In this document: one piece after another, positions 59,577-64,000 of the stretch
Numbering within the stretch: position 1 is the first letter of the stretch
Layout of the letters: each line of letters begins with the position of its first letter
Assembly: GCF_002407205.1 (NCBI RefSeq)
Contig: NZ_CP023549.1
Location: 661,001-725,000 of the forward strand
Direction: 5' to 3'
Source of the DNA: Rhodobacter sp. CZR27
GTDB lineage: Bacteria > Pseudomonadota > Alphaproteobacteria > Rhodobacterales > Rhodobacteraceae
Length of the DNA: 64,000 nucleotides
The notes under the pieces: generated by a model
What the model was told of the DNA's origin: nothing
The model's database searches: none
What the model saw: the letters and a program-made list of their open reading frames with translations, nothing else
Made by a program: the position numbers and the translations under genes

Positions 59577-62500
59577 AGGCCCTGCGGGCAGCGGAAGCCG
59601 CCGAAGAGCTTGAGGTCCAGCGGGTTCTCGACCGAACTGGCGCGCAGGTCGAAGCTGGCGGAATAGGCGCCGGCCGCGAGCCGCAGGCGGAACAGTTCCG
59701 GCTGGGCCGTGGGCGAAAGCTGGCCCTTGCCGATCATGCGGAGCCAGGCCCAGGCACCGGATTCCGAGGTCACCGCCTCGGCCGACCCATCGACTGGCGT
59801 GAAGGAGAGCGTGATGAGGTTCGTGCCGTTCCGGCCCGGCCAGGTCATGCCGACCGGAGGCACCGCCGCGTTCATGTAGGTGATCTGCTGGCCGTCCACG
59901 TTCAGCGTCACGCGGCCGGCATTGGGCGACAGATCCTTCGCCTCCAGCAGGAAGCCGATGACCGGACCCAGCCCACCGGCGAACAGGCCGTCCCGCATCT
60001 GCCGGGCCTTCTCGAAGGGCGCGAGCGCGGCCGGGTCGATGCCGAAATCCGCGCGCCAGGTCCAGGGCCGCCGCGTCGTGTCGATGTAGGGGCCGAGCGC
60101 CTCGGTCGTATAGCCGTCGAACAGCCCGCCCGGCCCGAACAGGCGCTGGAAGTCGGCGGTGTTCACGTCGATGGCGCTGCCGGTCTCGAACGGGTAGCGG
60201 CCGGCCGTGGCGGCGCTGCAGAAGGGCAGCACATCGGCCCGGTAGCGCGCTTCGAGCTGGGCGATCACCGCCTCGCGCGTGACACTCGCGGTCTCGCCCG
60301 CGAGCGCCGTCAGCCAGTCGTCGATCGGGTCCGGCAGGCGCTGCGCCACGGTGGCAAGCCCGCCGGTAAGTTGCGGCAGGCCCCCCTGTTCGGTCAGCGC
60401 GGCCTGCGGATTGGGGCTGGCCGCCGCGGTCTGGAGCGCGTTGGCAAGCGCCCCGAGTGCCAGTTCCGCATCGGCGATCAGCGGCGGCTGGCCGTCCACC
60501 TCTGTCACCACGGCCTTCAGCGGCGCGAAATGCTGGCCCACGGCAGTGCCCGGGGGCTCTGCATCGGGCGCGGGCGTGGGCAGAAGGCGGCTCCCCTTCT
60601 TCACCAGCTTGCCGACCTTGCCGAGCCTCTTGGTTGCGGCGGCAACCAGCCCCTCCGGCGCGGCGCCAGCCTCGTCCGGCACTCGCGCGAGATCGGTCTC
60701 GGCCACGGCCGCGCGCAGGAGGCGCTTCAGCGCGCTGTCGGGGCTCGCCAGATCCTTCATCGCGGCGCTTGCGGTCGCGAAATCCTTCAGCGGCACGAGG
60801 CGCAGGTCGCGCAGGAGCCCGTCCCAATGCGCGATGAAGTCGTCGGAGTAGAGCTTCAGGATGTCGGCCTCGAGCGTCGTCACCGAAGCGTCGCCGCTGC
60901 CGCCGCAGCCGCCTGCGAAGAGCGCCCGGTCAAGCGTCGCCTGCGCGGCGATCTCGGGCAGAAGCGGCAGGATGGTCTCGTGGAAGCCCCCATGGGTGAA
61001 GGCGCCCGGCAGCCCGACGCGCAGCGTCTTGCCCGAGATGCGGGTGAAGATCCGGGCCGCGTTGGGCCCGGCCTCGTCGCCCGGGATCCATTCGGGAAGC
61101 GCCGTGACCGTGGGATCCTGCAGCAGCGCGCCATAGGCTCGGGTGGCAAGCGGGATCGTGCAGATGCTTTGCAGCGCCACCGCGACCAGCGCCTCGTCCG
61201 GCGCCGTCGCCCCGTCGTCAAGGCCCGCGCGGTCGAGGGCCGCCAACTGGTGCGCCCGGGCGGCCTCGGTCGGGAAGGGGTCAAGCACCGCCTTCTGCGG
61301 AAGCTGCTCCTGCCACCACATCGAAAGATAGTCGCGGTCGTAGGGCGCAAGCCCCGTCACCATGTAATAGGCCTTGAGCGCGCCAAGAAGGAACTCGGGG
61401 TTGCGCGCCTCGCGCCACATGGTGGCTTCCAGCAGCGCAACCATCCGCGGCTCCAGCACGTTCGAGAGCGTCCGGTCGTAGAGGATCTGCTGGGCGCGGG
61501 TGAGTTCCGCCTCGGCCGATGGTCCGAGAAGCGTGAGCGGACTGGTCGCCACCTCGGTGCGCGCCGATGCCGCCGCCGTGGCCGCATCGAGCGCCAGCGG
61601 CAGGTCGAGCGGCTCGGTCGGCGCCTGCCGTGCCGCCACGTTGGCGAGCCTGCCCGACAGGTCCGAGATCAGCCGGGCCTGATCCTCGATGGCGCCCGAC
61701 CAGCGCAGGAACGAGAAGAGGAACGCGAGCCCTGCCAGAGACGTCGCCAGCGCCGCGCCTGCGACGGTGCCGCGCCAGAGCCAACGCCGCCGCTCCTCGG
61801 CCGCACGGTCGAAGCGGCCAAGGCCGGCCTCGCGGAACACGAGATCGGCCAGCAGCCCGTTCAGGAAATAGGACCGTGGCTCGCCATGGCTGCGGCGCTC
61901 GGACGGCGGAGAGGTGATGCCGAAGGCCTCCGACATCTCGCCCAGCATCCGGTCGATGGGCGAGCCTTCCTGCGTGGCCGAGGTGAAGTAGAAACCGCGC
62001 AGCCATGGGCTGTCCTCGTAGCGGCTTTCGCCGAAGACCGTCTCGATCAGCGTGCGGAGCGGCGCCTCGGCCGCGGCAAGTTGCGCGGGGAAGCGGAAGA
62101 TCTCGGCCCGGCGCGCGAGGGTGGCCTCGTCCACCAGCCGCGCGCTGACGCGGGCCTCGGCGGCCTGCCAGAGCGCCCGCGCCTCGCGCTCGACCGTGAC
62201 GCTGTCGATCCGCTGGTCGGGAGCGAAGGTCGCGCCCCAGACCTGCTCGCGCCCGCGCGAGGTGAGGTCGGCGAAGAATGCCTCGAACCCCGGGATCAGG
62301 TCGGCCTTGGTGATCATCAGATAGACCGGCAGGCGGATCTGCAGCCGCTCCTTCAGCTCGGTCAGGCGCTTGCGGATCTCGCGCCCCTGCGCACGCAGCT
62401 CGGCGGGAGGGCCGAGCAACTCGCGAGTGGAAAGCGCAACGATCACCCCGTTCAGCGCCCGCCGCCCGCGGTGGCGCTTCAGGAGGTCGAGGAAGCCCAG

Positions 62501-63094
62501 CCATTCGGCGGCATCCGTCTCGGGATCGCTCTGCTGTTCGACGTAGCGGCCGGCGGTGTCGATCAGCACCGCCTGTTCGGTGAAGAACCAGTCGCAGTTG
62601 CGCGTGCCGCCCACGCCCTTCAGGTCGTCGCCGAGATCGATGGGAAAGTGCAGTCCCGACTGGCGCAACGCGGTGGTCTTGCCGGTGCCGGGCGGACCAA
62701 TGATGACATACCACGGCATCTCGCGCAGGAAGCGCCGCTTGCCGAGCCGCGAGCGCTGCATCTCGTCCAGCACGCCGCGGAACTTGGTGGCCACCTCGGC
62801 GATGGCGGCCTCGCCCGGCTTTGCCGCGACCGGCGCCGTCTCGGCCAGTTCGGTCACGAAAAGCTGGTTCTTCCGGGCCGCCCGCAGCTGCGAAAGGAGG
62901 AGCGAGAACAGCCAGAGGACGACGATGGCGCCGATCGTGAGGCCCCGGGCGAGCGGCGTCTCGAGCGGCACGGCCTCGCCGACCGAGACGAGCGGGCCAA
63001 AGAGCCAGATCAGGGCCGACAGCAGGACGAGGCCGAGGAAGGTCCAGAGCGTTCGCGAGAACAGGAACCAGAAAAGCTTTTTCAGTATCCGCAT
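59573..63094 (-). CDS. tssM: T6SS inner-membrane protein TssM (IcmF)
   Basis: 1173 residues, full length. Two N-terminal membrane helices (about 12-36 and 52-70), Walker A GPPGTGKT at 133-140, Walker B-like AVLIDTAGRYV, a third helix near 440 (AGAALATSLAGLAFLFSFL), and a large periplasmic IcmF/DUF1215 region ending GGFRCPQGL. It bridges TssL and the outer-membrane complex. ATG 63094 comes 3 bp after the tssL stop. Its C-terminal half has a paralogue in the chimera at 54304. Confidence 0.95.
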   Translation of the reverse strand: MRILKKLFWFLFSRTLWTFLGLVLLSALIWLFGPLVSVGEAVPLETPLARGLTIGAIVVLWLFSLLLSQLRAARKNQLFVTELAETAPVAAKPGEAAIAEVATKFRGVLDEMQRSRLGKRRFLREMPWYVIIGPPGTGKTTALRQSGLHFPIDLGDDLKGVGGTRNCDWFFTEQAVLIDTAGRYVEQQSDPETDAAEWLGFLDLLKRHRGRRALNGVIVALSTRELLGPPAELRAQGREIRKRLTELKERLQIRLPVYLMITKADLIPGFEAFFADLTSRGREQVWGATFAPDQRIDSVTVEREARALWQAAEARVSARLVDEATLARRAEIFRFPAQLAAAEAPLRTLIETVFGESRYEDSPWLRGFYFTSATQEGSPIDRMLGEMSEAFGITSPPSERRSHGEPRSYFLNGLLADLVFREAGLGRFDRAAEERRRWLWRGTVAGAALATSLAGLAFLFSFLRWSGAIEDQARLISDLSGRLANVAARQAPTEPLDLPLALDAATAAASARTEVATSPLTLLGPSAEAELTRAQQILYDRTLSNVLEPRMVALLEATMWREARNPEFLLGALKAYYMVTGLAPYDRDYLSMWWQEQLPQKAVLDPFPTEAARAHQLAALDRAGLDDGATAPDEALVAVALQSICTIPLATRAYGALLQDPTVTALPEWIPGDEAGPNAARIFTRISGKTLRVGLPGAFTHGGFHETILPLLPEIAAQATLDRALFAGGCGGSGDASVTTLEADILKLYSDDFIAHWDGLLRDLRLVPLKDFATASAAMKDLASPDSALKRLLRAAVAETDLARVPDEAGAAPEGLVAAATKRLGKVGKLVKKGSRLLPTPAPDAEPPGTAVGQHFAPLKAVVTEVDGQPPLIADAELALGALANALQTAAASPNPQAALTEQGGLPQLTGGLATVAQRLPDPIDDWLTALAGETASVTREAVIAQLEARYRADVLPFCSAATAGRYPFETGSAIDVNTADFQRLFGPGGLFDGYTTEALGPYIDTTRRPWTWRADFGIDPAALAPFEKARQMRDGLFAGGLGPVIGFLLEAKDLSPNAGRVTLNVDGQQITYMNAAVPPVGMTWPGRNGTNLITLSFTPVDGSAEAVTSESGAWAWLRMIGKGQLSPTAQPELFRLRLAAGAYSASFDLRASSVENPLDLKLFGGFRCPQGL

Positions 63095-63097
63095 GGC

Positions 63098-64000
63098 TCA
63101 CAGCCTCTTCTCGATGCGGATCTCGACGCGCCGGTTCTGTGCCCGGCCCTCGCGCGTGGCGTTGTCGGCGGCAGGCTCGGTATCCGCGCGACCCTCGGCC
63201 GAGACCAGCGCCTCGGGCACGCCCGCCGCCACCAGCATCCGCGCGATGGTCGTGGCGCGCGCCTCGGAAAGCCCTTGGTTCGAAGCGAAGGGGTTGGAGC
63301 GCTGGACGGGCACGCTGTCGGTGTGGCCGATGACCCGTATGGCCGAGATGACCTCGCGGTTCTCGACCAGTGTCGCGGCGATGGCGGCCACCAGCGGGAG
63401 ATAGGCGGCATTCACCTCGGCGCGTGCCGAGCGGAAGACTTCGGGATCCGGGCCGCGCAGGATCAGGCGGGTGCGCGCGGCATCCTCGTCTCCCTGCAAG
63501 GCCGAGGCTACGGCGGCCGGGGCGCGGGCGCGGAATGCGGGAAGAAGCTCGATCATCACCGGATCGACACTCACCTCCGGCGGCGCCGCCACCGTCTCCC
63601 GCAGGGGGCGGTAGATCGAGGCGCGCTCGGGCGGCGGGACCAGGCCAGCAAGATCGAAAAGCTTTTCCGCTCGGGCGGAGAGCTGCATCGACAGCGCCAT
63701 ATAGATCGCCACGGCCAGACCGAGAGCCGCCAGCCCGACCGTCCAGACCGGCACGACGAAGCGCGGCGGCTGGTCGGGGGCCGCCACCCCCTGCCAATGC
63801 GGCGACAGAGGCGCGGCCTCGGCCTCGGGGTCGCGCAGCAGTCGGGCGATCCCGCTGCGGAGGTCGAGAAGTGCGGCGCCTCCTCCCCCGGGCGCGCCGC
63901 GATGCTTGCCGCGGAAGCCGAGGGCGAGGCAGACATGCGCCAGTTCCAGAAGCTCGGGATCAAGGCTCGGGTGCCGCATCAACTCCTCGATCCGCTGGAA
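63098..64000 (-). CDS. tssL: T6SS inner-membrane protein TssL with OmpA domain, 5' part missing
   Basis: 301 residues of a gene entering from the right edge. The visible part starts inside the DotU domain (LMRHPSLDPELLELAHVCLALGFRGKHRG), then one transmembrane helix (FVVPVWTVGLAALGLAVAIYMAL) and a periplasmic OmpA domain (IRVIGHTDSVPVQRSNPFASNQGLSEARATTIARML; GREGRAQNRRVEI-like end). This extended TssL binds peptidoglycan directly. It begins an operon tssL-tssM-tagF. An apparent internal ATG at 63982 is not the true start. Confidence 0.92.
   Translation of the reverse strand, partial: FQRIEELMRHPSLDPELLELAHVCLALGFRGKHRGAPGGGGAALLDLRSGIARLLRDPEAEAAPLSPHWQGVAAPDQPPRFVVPVWTVGLAALGLAVAIYMALSMQLSARAEKLFDLAGLVPPPERASIYRPLRETVAAPPEVSVDPVMIELLPAFRARAPAAVASALQGDEDAARTRLILRGPDPEVFRSARAEVNAAYLPLVAAIAATLVENREVISAIRVIGHTDSVPVQRSNPFASNQGLSEARATTIARMLVAAGVPEALVSAEGRADTEPAADNATREGRAQNRRVEIRIEKRL

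Noticed and set aside
61281..63797. 838-codon minus-strand frame overlapping tssM and tssL
   Set aside because: Out-of-frame shadow of tssM/tssL; the real frames carry Walker A and OmpA motifs.

Overview
The window reads as chromosome or large-replicon DNA from an alphaproteobacterium, most likely a Rhodobacterales (Rhodobacteraceae/Paracoccaceae, Cereibacter- or Rhodobacter-like) species. This rests on the very high GC content, the tight ATGA-overlapping operons, and family content typical of that order: sarcosine/dimethylglycine-type oxidoreductases, GbcAB and MttB-like methylamine enzymes, a fused rhamnulose-phosphate aldolase/dehydrogenase, and an imp-type T6SS with DUF2169/DUF4150/TIGR02270 genes. 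No tRNA, rRNA, IS element, integrase or CRISPR array was recognised.

Region 1 (1-1442): the 5' part of an FAD-dependent amine oxidoreductase, divergent from an XRE-cupin regulator. Region 2 (1443-17052): an amide/peptide scavenging block. It starts with a leader that holds a strong terminator hairpin, followed by amiC (ligand sensor) and amiR (ANTAR antiterminator), then a Dpp-type ABC transporter wrapped around an acetamidase/formamidase, then a second complete Dpp-type transporter. A D-aminopeptidase and an isochorismatase-type hydrolase follow. The likely logic is that AmiC senses an amide or peptide, AmiR relieves attenuation, and the transporters and amidase are made.

Region 3 (17265-21738): a rhamnose block, rhaD (fused aldolase/dehydrogenase) divergent from rhaR (DeoR) and rhaK (kinase). 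Region 4 (21796-22565): a structured intergenic element and a CYTH-domain triphosphatase. Region 5 (22733-35944): glycine betaine catabolism and uptake. It holds an MttB-family methyltransferase without an amber codon, a LysR regulator, the Rieske monooxygenase gbcA with reductase gbcB, a GntR/FCD regulator, the proVWX betaine transporter, a small membrane protein, a DUF6629 membrane protein, and a TetR regulator divergent from a dgcA-like dimethylglycine demethylase. A near-identical element lies upstream of both mttB and gbcA.

Region 6 (36185-64000, running off the end): a type VI secretion locus and its accessory genes. Structural and regulatory genes are tssL (cut by the window end), tssM, tagF, vgrG, a DotU-TssM C-terminal chimera, an M15-type peptidase, a PP2C phosphatase and an OmpA-like protein. 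Accessory genes are a three-gene operon with glycosyltransferases, a caspase/SEL1 protein, a lipoprotein, a large MurG-like glycosyltransferase, TIGR02270, DUF2169, a ketosynthase-like protein, and a DUF4150 (PAAR-like) protein. The C-terminus of that DUF4150 protein carries the HxE and PCxxC signature of the deaminase fold and is followed by two tandem paralogous genes that are candidate immunity genes. This effector module and the DotU/TssM chimera are the most novel-looking items in the window.
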